From the NCBI GenBank assembly GCA_010645155.1, contig CM021317.1:12112658-12176657 (forward strand): a stretch of DNA of 64,000 nucleotides, read 5' to 3'. The stretch is from Tigriopus japonicus (lineage: Eukaryota; Arthropoda; Copepoda; Harpacticoida; Harpacticidae). Below are positions 46,001 to 54,045 of this stretch, piece after piece; the stretch's first letter is position 1, and every line of letters starts with the position of its first letter. The notes below the pieces were generated by a model, which was not told where the DNA came from, searched no databases, and saw only the letters and a list, made by a program, of their open reading frames with translations. Position numbers and translations under genes: made by a program.

Positions 46001-48756
46001 AGTCCAGAATATTTCCGGGTCGGCTTCTATGGGAACAACTTTCCTCCTTTCCTCAAGGTGAGCATAATGTGTCTGTCCTTTCAAATTTCGTGTTCGAACA
46101 AACTTTCATCGCCTGTGGGGCTCGTCAAAATCAAGATTTATTTTTGTCGCGGCGTTCAAGCCTTTGGAGATTAATGTTCTCATTTGAAAGCATAATTGGA
46201 TCAACCCTTTCTTTTGAGACCTCCTCCGTTAATGTGTATGGTTGAAAGTACCTCCGTAAATTAGGGAACAATGGCAGTTCGAAGCCGGAAATCATTATCG
46301 ATAGTTGGTGTCCCACTTTGCTTGGAAACATTAAAACCTAGTAGCTTTAAGCTCCATTAGACGAAAGAGTTGTTGATCCATTGGAGCACTAACGATCGAA
46401 AATGCCTTGATTATGTGGTTTCGGTGAGTCTTCTTAAGTAAAGTAGGAAAGAATGGAGCGCATGGCCAGGCAAAGATTTATTCAATGTCCAAGCTAGAAT
46501 TGGCGATGGCTTCACATTTCCTCAATTGTTCGCGCGAATCAATTCGTCTTTATGCTCTATTCTAAAAGATGAGTCCGTTTCGGGCCAGTCCATAAATTCC
46601 AATTTGCCCATCATGTCTCACTTTTATGGCCCCAAACGTTCAAGAATAGCCTTCGCCGTTGGCTATTCTGAACTTTTCGTTGTGTTCAATTGCAGCTTAA
46701 CCAAGGTTAGATCTGTATGCAATCGATCCTAGTATGCCTCAGAGAACATTGGTTGATCAAGAACTAATTGGAATTCGATCTCGTTTTCAGAACAAAGAGT
46801 TCGTCTATCGAGGCTTGGAGTTTGAGAAACTGCCTGCTTTCCAACAGAGAATTTCCGATGAATTCCCTCAAGCTCAAATTCTCCCTACCAACACTCAACC
46901 CGATGAAACCATCTGCAACCAAGACGGACAATTCATTCAGATCTGCTGTGTCAAACCTGTTCCAGATGAAATCCCACAGGACCAACAACACGTGACCTCG
47001 ATGGAAGGCCTGACAGTGCCGAGTAAAATCCAAAAGTCACAAGATCGCATGAGCATTTCAAAGTTCGTCTATGACCGACCCTTTCACCAAGGCAAACGGG
47101 ATAAAGGCAATGAGTTCAAGGTGAGGCCACCATGGCGAGTCGAAACGAAATATCGGCAAGAATATTTGCCCTGGGACGATTCTGGCACGATAAGAAATGT
47201 TCGATAAATGGGACGAAATTTGGATCACAATGGGAAGCTTGGCACAGAATCTGAGAAGCTCTGCTAATCTTGCCACTCTTTGTAGGGTAGGCGAGGATAA
47301 AAAAAATCCCACTCTCCTCCCAAAAGCCGAAAGAAAAGTGGTTAAGGCACATTAGCATAGGAAGGGCAAATTAGAAAGCTCTCACGTTCATACGCTCTCT
47401 CCAATACTGTAGTAAAGTGTATCGATGAGATTATGGGGCATCCTTGCTTAAAATTCGCCTCACTAGCACATTTACTCAATTACAAATGAAATGTACTCCT
47501 AATGGTATTCTCACGCCAACTTATTTCTTCATTCCTAGACTTTGTGGCTGGAAAGAACCTCATTCCAATGCAATGCCAGTTTTCCCGGAGTTCTTCGTTG
47601 GTTTGAGGTGGTGGATTCGAATTTAGATCTGATTCCACCCATTCAGCATGCTTGCGAAACGATCCAGGCCAAGAATCTCGAGATCCAGCACATGATCAAT
47701 GACCCACTCGATCAACCCATTCAAAAACTGTCCCTGAGTTTACAAGGCGTCATCGACGCTGCTGTGAATGGCGGCATTTTCAAATATCAGGAGGCATTTT
47801 TCGCGCCAGAATTCATCAACGAGCATCCAGAGCATGGGGACGAGATCCCAAGACTCAAGCGCCTCATGATCGACCAAGTGAGCATTTTGGATCAAGCTCT
47901 CAAGCAACACGAACGTCTCATCTCCCCAGAGGTACGCCCACTTCACGATCATTTGGTCTCACGTTGGAGGAACATGAAGGACAGCTTGGAAACCTTGCCT
48001 GAATCGCCGATGCCCATGCAAAGACGGTCGTCCTCGTTGAATAAGACGCCTAATGCGCGAAAGGGTCCTTTACCTCCACTTCCCAATCATCATTCCGAAG
48101 AAACCTACTCGAGCGCCATTCGGAAACGGTCCTCTGTCGCCTTGAGGGCTTCCTTGTCCTCGCTCTATGGACATTCCAACTTCATTGATGGGACCTCGAG
48201 AAGTAGTCAGTCTAATATTAGTCAGACCAGTAATGGAAGCAGTAGCAGTGTCAATGAGTCTCCTCGAAAGATTGTGGAAAGCATTTACAGTCGACCCAAC
48301 GATCAGGCCGTGAGGGCTGCGTCGAACCCCATGTCAATATCCATGAACTCGCTGCCTAATAATGCATCACCCGGAGGGAATGGATCCAATTCCTCACCAT
48401 CTAGATCCATTTTCGATCGGAACGATTACCAACAAATCGATGTCGACGATTTCTTGGACGAGGATGAAGGAATCCGGCTTTTGGATGCGCCCCCTCTTCC
48501 CCCGCGAATAAGCACTTTAAATCTTCCAGAGAGGCCGCGAAATCGGGTAAGGGATGATTCTAATATGCATTTGTTTCTGAAGGCTACTTATAAGGTAATA
48601 ATGATCGTTTATTTTTTGGTATAACAGACATCTTTGGCGTCAGCCGCCACAAGTTCTGGGATAGGTAAGAGTCCACCACCCATCCCACCCAAAAGTGGAT
48701 CTGCTTCCTTGGCTTCCCCACCACTTTCGTCTGCATCTGCCCATGAAGAGAGCTGA
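19031..48756 (+). CDS. mbc: DOCK-A family Rac guanine-nucleotide exchange factor (Dock180 / myoblast city type), 19 coding exons
   Basis: Exons: 19031-19067, 21447-21545, 21631-22034, 22605-23134, 23364-23615, 24043-24314, 24384-24739, 24807-25021, 25095-25427, 25494-25833, 26080-26539, 27564-27685, 32816-32901, 33222-33336, 35345-35559, 45775-46057, 46791-47120, 47539-48546, 48628-48756. All joins are GT-AG and phase-consistent. The total is 5586 nt, or 1861 aa plus stop, close to vertebrate DOCK1 (about 1865 aa). Order: SH3 (about 10-72), helical linker, DHR-1 (about 437-625), helical ARM-like region, DHR-2 (about 1220-1640) and a Ser/Pro-rich tail with SH3-binding motifs. DOCK-A proteins act with ELMO and Crk to activate Rac in cell migration, myoblast fusion and engulfment. 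The SH3 plus proline tail place it in DOCK-A (Dock1/2/5) rather than DOCK-B, -C or -D; the DOCK-B alternative (Dock3/4) is less likely. Confidence 0.94.
19080..21248 (-). CDS. unrecognised secreted Cys-rich protein, nested antisense in Dock intron 1
   Basis: Two exons: 21248-20433 and 19772-19080 (donor CAC|GTAAGT, acceptor ATTTCAG|AGG, phase 0). They encode 502 aa. The frame is open from 21317, but I chose the ATG at 21248 because it follows a TATA/Inr promoter and starts a signal peptide-like MFVPTLLSVSLWTNFIVS. Next come two Cys-rich stretches like a von Willebrand C module (GFCYNQGRWIEPGDHIFIP, then KCSKLICTRNG and CCEFQDGLVQPGW). After that is a long region with SSAITLLVPNTH and PWIVLVIDSKWD, and an acidic Thr/Pro-rich C-terminus. 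I do not recognise the large middle domain. The stop lies 12 nt from the end of Dock exon 1, so the 3' UTR must overlap Dock exon 1 in antisense. Confidence 0.75.
20077..20331. mobile_element. hAT-type MITE (255 bp) in the intron of the nested gene
   Basis: The left end is CAGGGGTTGGCAACCAGTG. The right end, reverse complemented, is CAGGGTTCGGAAACAACTG. It is flanked by a perfect 8-bp duplication CTCTAGAT (20069-20076 and 20332-20339). There is no coding capacity. It lies between the two exons of the antisense gene (intron 20432-19773) and is also inside Dock intron 1. Confidence 0.9.
21256..21293 (-). promoter_or_regulatory. core promoter of the nested gene: TATA box and TCAGT initiator
   Basis: On the minus strand TATTTAAA (21293-21286) is followed by TTCAGTG, with the expected start A at 21259. 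That is 34 nt from the first T of the TATA box, about the normal spacing. It predicts a 5' UTR of about 10 nt before the ATG at 21248, and explains why the upstream in-frame ATG at 21317 is unlikely to be used. Confidence 0.6.
21447..22034 (+). CDS. mbc: Dock exons 2-3: SH3 domain and start of the helical linker
   Basis: With exon 1 these exons give MIWKPIENALGIA, then VLPLILGDVVTISQEC, EWYFGQNLSNSRRGIFPKSYV. This is an SH3 fold with the ALYDY region degenerate, the acidic/Leu-rich RT-side strand, the W-Y/F pair and the G-I-F-P-x-S-Y-V end. Exon 3 continues into the helical segment (AAMEILRALHDWRPHWKRLF) that binds ELMO in DOCK1. Exon 3 ends HLWDL, and exon 4 follows after a 570-nt intron. 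Confidence 0.88.
22605..23615 (+). CDS. mbc: Dock exons 4-5: Ser-rich insert and region before DHR-1
   Basis: Exon 4 opens with FDSASRRSKK followed by about 45 residues dominated by Ser, Pro and Asn, a low-complexity insert. Ordinary family sequence resumes at GIHLILRFDDLLIPPGK and continues through FFSLYHKSS, FISERAFLSP and LCKSVYVVVQMYKNG. Exon 5 has the family segment IFLCDDKDFHHMHELILK and ends at GNVIFPGDVR-like residues just before DHR-1. Confidence 0.88.
24043..25021 (+). CDS. mbc: Dock exons 6-8: DHR-1 (C2-like, phosphoinositide-binding) domain
   Basis: Exon 6 starts NDLYLTIEQGYFERSGKARN, which aligns with the start of DHR-1 in DOCK proteins. It continues through WMETLRLEIPID and HIRLEYRHCS. 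Exon 7 gives KERSEKKLLGFSFVHLM, then GSHSLCIYKCED and YLPL. DHR-1 binds PtdIns(3,4,5)P3 and recruits the protein to membranes. Exon 8 has GEEIVKFLQDILDALFEMF, a very conserved segment after DHR-1. Confidence 0.9.
25095..27685 (+). CDS. mbc: Dock exons 9-12: helical/ARM-like mid region
   Basis: These exons encode alpha-helical repeats that link DHR-1 to DHR-2. Landmarks are LLTCLRHFTDHV, VEYIMKFVIRSRLLF, FPRSWNAMKLL, LWMNYFTLAVNYLCQ, RHILQQFGDMRMRMAFQIL-like residues, and in exon 12 GPLLKMTSIPDVELRKSALP. All correspond position by position to the mid part of DOCK1. The intron between exons 11 and 12 is about 1 kb, and the one after exon 12 is about 5.1 kb. Confidence 0.88.
27686..32815. other. 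Dock intron 12 (5.1 kb)
   Basis: No recognisable gene on either strand. It contains one small inverted-repeat element (31412-31531) and a GA-rich microsatellite around 32609-32632. The short open frames here lack codon-level resemblance to any family I recognise. The protein reads straight from HFKQ to IECELVDKLD, so no exon appears to be missing. Confidence 0.6.
31412..31531. mobile_element. small inverted-repeat element (about 120 bp MITE)
   Basis: The left arm begins TATTTTTGTGGCTTGTCCGC. The right arm, read on the minus strand, begins TATTTTTGTGGCTCATTTGT. The inner parts (CGCTTAACTGCTTGATC and GGTCAAGCGATTAAGCG) also pair imperfectly. It has no coding content. The terminal TA may be the target-site duplication, but this is not certain. 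Confidence 0.5.
32816..33336 (+). CDS. mbc: Dock exons 13-14
   Basis: Exon 13 (32816-32901) encodes IECELVDKLDILVQENKADE then YKQLFDTM. Exon 14 (33222-33336) continues LRDVLEERD and ends SVTTLLERLLDYRNALQ, matching the DOCK1 segment 'LMERLLDYRTIM' just before DHR-2. Both small exons are flanked by long introns, which suggests they would be easy to miss in automatic annotation. Confidence 0.88.
33337..35344. other. Dock intron 14 (2.0 kb)
   Basis: AT-rich intronic DNA with no gene or clear repeat family seen on either strand. Confidence 0.5.
35345..35559 (+). CDS. mbc: Dock exon 15: start of DHR-2
   Basis: The exon encodes EKEMSCIVNLLQFYKAEP, then LFLRYIYKLHDLH and ENFVEAAFTLKLHADLLEW. This is the lobe A start of the DHR-2 domain, the catalytic exchange domain of DOCK proteins. 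Its end (phase 2) joins exon 16 across a 10.2-kb intron. Confidence 0.9.
40400..41237 (+). mobile_element. LINE (non-LTR retrotransposon) C-terminal relic, 5' of a mariner insertion
   Basis: The frame to 40827 encodes YLEVSIICGNLNFKEHV, then QLRLLLYDSLIKSRLLYGLEY, VVLQKKAVRWIQGAKARA, and LKLLKLQDLVKVCKLKFM. This is the thumb and post-RT part common to CR1/Jockey-like LINE polymerases. A frame change near 40830 leads to FNLPFVQLH and NYDFSKSWNEF at 40855-41076, the usual C-terminal 'WN' segment. The 3' UTR-like sequence runs into the mariner at 41238. Only the last part of the polymerase is present and it is broken, so it is a dead copy. Confidence 0.75.
41238..42822 (+). mobile_element. full-length mariner-type transposon (1585 bp)
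   Basis: The termini are perfect 25-bp inverted repeats starting CAGGGCCTACCAGTCAATCG, flanked by TA on both sides (41236-41237 and 42823-42824). One transposase gene lies inside. The perfect repeats suggest recent arrival. It sits inside the 3' region of a LINE: the LINE-like tail with AATAAATCATCAATCATCATC resumes after 42824. Confidence 0.9.
41595..42655 (+). pseudogene. mariner transposase with a one-base frameshift
   Basis: The start MSTTDLNKTRAAIQALSEAG is in one frame (41595 to about 41766) with an N-terminal helix-turn-helix (TPKDIAKRVNYKVHSVRKVL). The remainder is in another frame (about 41767-42655), giving a second helix-turn-helix (NIADNLQVSKMSASRLV) and the catalytic core. The catalytic acidic residues lie in ILWSDEKLL, LMQDGAPCH and SPDLNPLDFW. 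The last two are separated by 39 residues (DD39D spacing), unlike the 34 of classical mariner. The break is within a G-rich run near 41760-41768 and amounts to a single-base change in length. It could also be a sequencing error. Confidence 0.85.
42825..42905 (+). repeat. LINE 3' tail interrupted by the mariner
   Basis: After the mariner the sequence reads CATACAATTTACTTTTTGTC and then ends with AATAAATCATCAATCATCATCATCAA, a short-tandem (ATC)n tail typical of some LINE 3' ends. I infer it is the 3' end of the relic at 40400-41237. An uninterrupted genomic copy would prove this. Confidence 0.5.
43473..44600. mobile_element. non-autonomous hAT-type element rich in GTCCAAAA repeats (1128 bp)
   Basis: The ends are CAGGGTGGGCATTT and its reverse complement AAATGCCCACCCTG. 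The element is flanked by a perfect 8-bp duplication GACGAAAG (43465-43472 and 44601-44608), as expected for hAT elements. Both subterminal regions carry many copies of TGTCCAAAA (left, direct) and TTTTGGACA (right, inverted), possibly transposase binding sites. The interior is AT-rich with no recognisable transposase, so the element depends on a helper. It lies in Dock intron 15. Confidence 0.85.
44990..45260 (-). mobile_element. LINE C-terminal fragment
   Basis: The minus frame (45187-45005 and just upstream) reads LTCNKNRSQITSHFAVKGSLVWNSLEQDLGA..., followed by KKSLNEVFSRA. This resembles the short C-terminal 'R-x-S...VWNSL...S-L..F' ending of LINE polymerases. No active-site region is present. 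It lies within Dock intron 15. Confidence 0.4.
45775..47120 (+). CDS. mbc: Dock exons 16-17: middle of DHR-2
   Basis: Exon 16 (45775-46057) encodes WERKEQLYLNIIDLLEKGKH, then AVPLCKELSMVYESKVFNY and EYFRVGFYGNNFPPFL. Exon 17 (46791-47120) encodes NKEFVYRGLEFEKLPAFQQR and later SKFVYDRPFHQGKRDKGNEF. These match lobes A and B of DHR-2 in Dock1 (GYYGQGFPTFLR, then the KVFIYRGKEYERREDF-type segment). The 'FRYDRPF/FEYSRPI' motif is also seen. Confidence 0.92.
47539..48756 (+). CDS. mbc: Dock exons 18-19: catalytic end of DHR-2 and proline-rich tail
   Basis: Exon 18 begins TLWLERTSFQ, then FPGVLRWFEVVDSNLDLI. It contains LSLSLQGVIDAAVNGGIFKY, which aligns with the alpha10 nucleotide-sensor loop of DOCK GEFs; the sensor Val is about residue 1559. 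The tail is rich in Ser with PPLPPR at about 1801-1806, and exon 19 has PPPIPPK at about 1835-1841. These are candidate SH3 ligands for a Crk-type adaptor. The exon 18/19 intron is 48547-48627, and the frame closes with TGA at 48754-48756. Confidence 0.92.
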
Positions 48757-48940
48757 GAGGATATTTGGGTTATAACGGTGTAACCCAATTCGCCATACGT
48801 ATGAACTATTGTGATACTCGATTTCAGTTTATTATCTAAAATACACTTCCTACCTTTGTTTACCACATGTGTAATGGATATGTGTCCTTGTCATCTAATG
48901 GTGTCACCTCAAGTCAAATCTTACAATGAATTTCTATCCG

Positions 48941-48950
48941 AATAAATAAA
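48941..48950 (+). terminator. Dock polyadenylation signal
   Basis: AATAAATAAA contains two overlapping AATAAA hexamers, 185 nt after the Dock stop codon, on the same strand. Cleavage is expected about 10-30 nt further on, near 48960-48980. Confidence 0.7.
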
Positions 48951-48956
48951 GACATG

Positions 48957-50290
48957 CTACTTAAACGCTTTGAATCTGTTTTTATCGTATTTACTTTTCT
49001 ATGCAACTAATATTGCAAAATGAAACAAAATTTCCTTACTTATCAGATGATTCCCTCACTATAATTTTTGAAAATATGAAATATCTTTTACATTTAGTTA
49101 TTGAAATATTAAGCGGCGTTTGTAAAAAGTCGAAGAGCTTTCGCATGGCAGTTGTAACGAAATTACAAGCAAAGAAAGTACAGTAATTCGTTCCTTTTTC
49201 GAAAAAGTAACTGTAATGCCATTGCATTTCAAAAATACTGTAATTATAACGGCTCAAAAACCCCAAAAAAACTTGTTGCTCTTTCCTTTTCCCACTGAAC
49301 TAATTTTGATTATTTTTCTTATTGAAGACTCGCACAAGGTGATTCTTGACTTACGTGAGTGATTTTTTACTAAACTTTGAGCAAAGTCACATAAAATTTT
49401 GTTTCGTTTTATTGGCAGGCCATTTGGGAGTTTTTTCAGGAGTATGTACGTACATCTTTGAAGTGATATTTGTCTCTTGCTTCACCAGAAATGTAAGTGG
49501 TCACGTCAGTCCTCCCTTTATCTTTGACTCGTTCTTCAAAACGAAAAAGTGCTGTTATTGCAGCCCACGAAACTGTTCCCACACTGTGCTAGCCAATTGA
49601 AAATTCCATATTTTTGCCTTGAGCATTTTAGTTTTCACATACCTTGGGAGTTTTTTCGCTTTTTGAGTTAAACTCAAATAACTCAGCACCTGAGAAACAT
49701 ATTTTCAAGTAACTTCGATTCAAGAAGTATCTACATGTGTTTTCAAAATTTACTGACTAGCTTTACAAAAAAATAATTAATTTAATAGGTTTTTAAGTAA
49801 ATTACTTAATCTAGCTAGACCTGACCATTAAATATTCTTTAAATGAATAAAAAACTATCTTTTAACAAACGCAAAACAGCTTACAAAATTTTGAGGTTGA
49901 TCAGCTGTAAGCTGTGAACATCTTTTTCTTGTTTTGATTTCCATAGAGTGACCGCACATCGTGCGAAAAAATCTGCCTCCTCTCTATCGTAGTTGAAGAC
50001 GAGCTTGATAAAACACTTAATAACTGTTTTCATGAGGCGAAAACTCGAACTCTTATTTCTTGCAAGCTGCTTGAACAACTTTTCTCTTTCTTTTGATACT
50101 GTCGCTTGATCAGCTAATGCAAAGTCAATCCATGAATAGTAGACCCGTTTCTGACCCAAGAAACCTAGCAGAAAAACTTTTATATGCTGAATATTTAAAG
50201 GTTGTCTTTTCTTTTTCTTTTATATTTCTTTACACCGAATGGAGCTATTTAGGAGGCATCATTGAGGACAAGTTCCAGAGCAGACTTTGA
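48957..50290. other. region downstream of Dock, no gene recognised
   Basis: AT-rich DNA. 49165-49250 contains repeated AGTAACTGTAATG and AGTACAGTAATTCG motifs, like the ends of AAGTAAC-type MITEs found in many animals, but no duplication could be fixed. A 92-codon open frame on the minus strand (50159-49881) gives no recognised protein. Confidence 0.4.
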
Positions 50291-50469
50291 GATTACCTTT
50301 GGGCCTCTTCAAGTGTTAAGATTGACAGACACTCATTGATTGATCTTATAAAACCCACTCATGGTTCTCTTGTTCATTTGTATTAATCAATGCTAAATCC
50401 AAAGGATGAGGATCATGATCAGGGTGAGACTGACAGGCCTCAATAAGGCACTAAGATTGGACAATGGTT

Positions 50470-50690
50470 GATTGAAGATATATTTTAAAGGGTCTCGGGA
50501 TAAAATGACAAAAGTGACATCGGCCCTTAAAGTAATTAGAGGTTATGATCCTAGAGTTTTTACGTGCGTTCTGAGAGCACCACCAAATCCAAGGGAATCA
50601 AGGTTAGTTCGAACAACAAAGTCCTCCTCTCTACTTTATAAGACTCCTTCATTGTTCAATCTTTTGCTCATCCCGTCTTCGTAAGGAATA
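50470..50690 (+). mobile_element. possible LINE-derived fragment
   Basis: The frame 50472-50684 encodes ALKVIRGYDPRVFTCVLRAP, then SSLLYKTPSLFNLLL. This resembles the tail of LINE polymerases (arginine-rich, then 'P-S-L-F-N-x-L'). No polymerase core is visible. The identification is weak. Confidence 0.25.
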
Positions 50691-50699
50691 TGTAGGAGA

Positions 50700-51575
50700 T
50701 TTTAAAGATCCAAATTACAATTTTAATTTTTGGACCACAAATTTAATGTCCTTTAATAACCTTGCCATAACCCCAGAATCTTGATCAACCAAAACTCTAT
50801 TTGAGTTTTGCTCGTCATTTCGTCCATGTTTTAGGTTCCTAAATTCCATTTTCATTTTTGAACCACAAATTTAATGTCTGCTCGAGGTCTGAGAATAAAT
50901 TCATGCGTCAGAAACCAAGAAAAATACATGCCATGATTTTTCAAAATTTTGATCTCCCATAATAACCTTGCATTTACCCCAGCAGCTTGATCAACCAAAA
51001 CTCTATTTGAGTTTTGCTTGTCATTTTGCCCTTGTTTTAGGTTCCCAAATTACAATTTATTTTTTGAACCACAAATTAAATGTCTGCTCGACTTCCGAAA
51101 GTGATTTCATGCGTCAGAAAACAACAAAAATACATGCCATGATTTTTCAAAATTTTGATCTCCCATAATAACCTTGCATTTACCCCAGCAGCTTGATCAA
51201 CCAAAACTCTATTTGAGTTTTTCTCTTTATTTTGACCTTGTTTTAGGTTCCCAAATTACAATTTATTTTTTGAACCCCAAATTTAATGTCTGCTCGAGGT
51301 CTGAGAATAATTTCATGCGTCAAAAACCAAGAAAAATAAATGCCATGATTTTTCAAAATTTTGATCTCCCATAATAACCTTGCCATTCCCCCAGAAGCTT
51401 GATCAACGACAACTCTATTTGTGTTTTGCTTGTCATTTCGCCCATGTTTTAGGTTCCGAAATTCCATTATCATTTTTGGACCACAAATTTAATGTCTGCT
51501 CGACGTCCGAGAGTAATTTCATGCGTCAGAAACCAAGAAAATAATATGCCATGATTTTTCAAAAAAATGATCTCT
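50700..51575. repeat. tandem satellite with a 206-bp unit (about 4.2 copies)
   Basis: The landmark TAATAACCTTGC recurs at 50754, 50960, 51166 and 51372, exactly 206 nt apart each time, with a partial unit before and after. Units share CTTGATCAACCAAAACTCTA and ATGCCATGATTTTTCAAAAT. They differ by a few substitutions; units 2 and 3 are most alike. Because 206 is not a multiple of three, the 66-codon open frames seen in successive units are shadows, not genes. Confidence 0.95.
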
Positions 51576-52196
51576 TGACCAAGATGAAGAGAACACAAAC
51601 CATGTAGAAACTGAACACCTTTCAACAACCGATGACCTGAATGCCAAACAAGCTCAAGGGACCAACAAAGTGACCGGTACTCTACGATTTTCAGGGGACT
51701 TAACACCAACATATAATACAATGGCGAAGAATGATTTAGAGGCATGCTTGATCCATGAAAAAACATATGCTTCTGATGCAGTTGACGGACTTTCAGTGTG
51801 GCCAGAGCCTATTGAAACCATACATCATAACGAATCGCAATGCTCAAGTAGTATGGAGGACAAACCCCGGATCCCATGAAATTAGAGCGAATCAAAATAG
51901 AGCCTCTTCATAAGAGAGTGAATCAAATTAGAGCCAGGTCAAAAGTATATAAGTAAAGCGATAATAGCGTTCGTTCAATTCCTCAATTTTAACTTGAGGA
52001 GAAATTTATAAATGACAAATGTAATAAATTAGCTCACAATGTTGAAGGAGGTCAAAATAGGACAAGGAAAAGTTTTTTTTGCCAAGGTTCCTTTTCATGA
52101 TAGAAAATCCCAACAAACAGGGTCGGCAGCCAAAGCGTAGATGCTGTAAGACTATCAGAAATAGTGCAAGTTTTGATATTTTTTCAATTTACAGTG
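51576..52196. other. unassigned AT-rich stretch
   Basis: No recognisable gene or repeat. A 69-codon open frame at 51670-51879 has no family resemblance and no promoter. Confidence 0.3.
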
Positions 52197-52450
52197 TCAG
52201 GGAGGAGACGTGGCGTCGTGGTTAGCGCAATTTCCTATAGTGAGAGTGGTCCCAGGTTCGATTCTCCTCCCCGACCTTTCTCAAGGAAACTTTTAGACGA
52301 TAATTCACACCCACAGACGGAGAACCATTCTGATACCGAACATGAGATTGCCTATCGGAAATGATTTGGACGATGTGATGGCTGGCTTCGCTGGCCGGGT
52401 GAGGCTCAACCCTCCGACCCTAGCACCAACAATCATAATAAAAAAAAAAA
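52197..52450 (+). mobile_element. tRNA-derived SINE
   Basis: The tRNA-like head has an A box (TGGCGTCGTGGTTAGCGC from 52211) and a B box (GGTTCGATTCTCC from 52255). A near-perfect 12-bp acceptor-like stem flanks it (GTCAGGGAGGAG and CTCCTCCCCGAC). The head is followed by a unique body and a pure poly-A run at 52441-52450. The stem length and the missing anticodon arm argue for a SINE, not a functional tRNA. Confidence 0.8.
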
Positions 52451-52630
52451 CCAATGTGTTAATGAACAGAAGTAGTTTTTTCACATTTTCCTTTTGAAGC
52501 CCTTTGGCATGAAGGGGCTATTGGCATTGACGGGACATAATAATTGGGTGACATATTAATTGGAGACACACTAATTGAAAGCCCAGAATAAATCGCGACA
52601 AAACAATTTGATCGAATATTGAGGTGACAT

Positions 52631-52740
52631 TCAGGGTTGCATTGGAGAAAAACCCGCCCGGATTTTCGGGTGGTTTTTTTTCGGGCGGGCTTTTCGGGTT
52701 TTTCGTTTTTTGGGTTTTTCGGGTTTAGGTTTTTTTTGAC
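52631..52740. repeat. low-complexity CGGGTTTTT-rich stretch, possible left end of a hAT element
   Basis: CAGGGTTGCATTGGAGAAAA is followed by about 90 bp of imperfect CGGGTTTTTCGGG repeats. The CAGGG start and short repeats just inside are like the two hAT elements in this window. I found no matching right end or duplication. Confidence 0.35.
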
Positions 52741-53940
52741 ATTTTTGATTTCTTCGATATTTTTATTCATATTCATAACTCTTCACGTTATCTTCTTCAT
52801 ATTGGACCACATTAGCATACCACAACCGAGTTTTCGACGATATATGACACAATAACTACTCGATTTTTTGCAAGATACAACAAGTTTTAGCAAGATTTTT
52901 TGTCTCGATTTTTCAAGAATGTCCTATGATTAAAAAGACAAATTTGCGATGAAAACATTTGCCCAGAATTGAGATATATTTGGCCAAATTTGACATTTCT
53001 ATGTCAAGTAACATTTTAAACTCAGAAAATGGCAACTTATCAACAACTTTCCTCTCATTGAGTGCAACTTTTAACAAAAATGAGCTACTTTATCCGTGCT
53101 CTATCTATAACATATCCTCATAATTCATATCTTCTTCAAAGATCCTGGAAATGCAATATACAGGGTTGTTTTAATTTAGAGTCCCAAAAACTTTGATAAC
53201 AAATTGCGACAAAAGGAGAGGATATACCGTAGGTAACTTAAGGTCAAAACGACTTTAAAAATACAAGTGTATACCCAACTCTTTGTATTTGTCGTCTTAT
53301 GAATTTTGGCAATATTAGTCCTTCTAATTGGCTCTCAAAGGATGTTTATTGATAATAGAGCGTGCGTACCTTGAGCTAAGGAACCGTTCTTGAATACAAA
53401 ATCTTTGTTTTATATCAGGTCAATGAATTCCTTAATACTTTGCCTGAGTATACCTAAAACAGTTTTCTTCAAATGGTATTACGCTTAAACTGTTTAGTCA
53501 AAACTTTAACATACGCCTTAACAACTGAATTTGTCAATTTTCACGCTCTGTCAAAGCAAGGATTTCTTGACCCGACGTCTATGGTCAAAGTTGATTTTCA
53601 AATTCTCAGACTTATATAAAATTCCTTGTAAAATGGTGTCCTGAAAGATCTCTGGATTTTGAACGTTTCCTCAAAATTGAGCTATCTCCGAGTGGGTCAG
53701 CCGAGTCCGGACAACAGCTTCTGGCAATGGAAGAGTCCGATTTCCTCCTCAGCGGGCATTTTTCCTTCTCTCTCTCTTGAGAATACGACAGCTTCGCGTC
53801 AACGTTGTACTCGTTGTAGACTCACAACCACAGATCATATGGTCTGTGCTCACAACCCTAGCCGACCAACAAAGAACAGCTTACACTCGCTGACCTGACC
53901 GCAGGTGGCTAGTGCAGCTAACTCTTAGGGTGGTTAGCCT
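52741..53940. other. unassigned region upstream of the small membrane-protein gene
   Basis: AT-rich with no coding gene. TACAGGGTTGTTTTAATTTAG at 53159-53178 could be the left end of a TA-flanked element, but its partner was not found. The last part (53700-53950) is GC-richer and may hold regulatory sequence for the gene at 54046. Confidence 0.35.
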
Positions 53941-53953
53941 GGTCAATGATCCC

Positions 53954-53990
53954 TATATAAACACTGGCGTCGAGGGTTGTGAATCAGTCA
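53954..53990 (+). promoter_or_regulatory. core promoter: TATATAA box and TCAGTC initiator
   Basis: TATATAA starts at 53954. The initiator TCAGTC has its A at 53986, 32 nt downstream of the first T, the canonical spacing. A 5' UTR of 60 nt then leads to the ATG at 54046. This pair is much stronger than would be expected by chance next to an open frame. Confidence 0.7.
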
Positions 53991-54045
53991 CAGTTTTTCA
54001 CTCGATCACGTTCCTTCTCGTACTCGTACAACCTCCTCATCCGAG

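Noticed and set aside
49881..50159. 92-codon minus-strand frame downstream of Dock
   Set aside because: No recognisable family, no promoter, AT-rich surroundings.
50968..51374. Two near-identical 66-codon frames as a duplicated gene pair
   Set aside because: They fall in a 206-bp satellite; the period is not a multiple of three and there is no promoter.
52201..52270. Functional tRNA gene
   Set aside because: No proper anticodon arm, and it is followed by a SINE body with poly-A.
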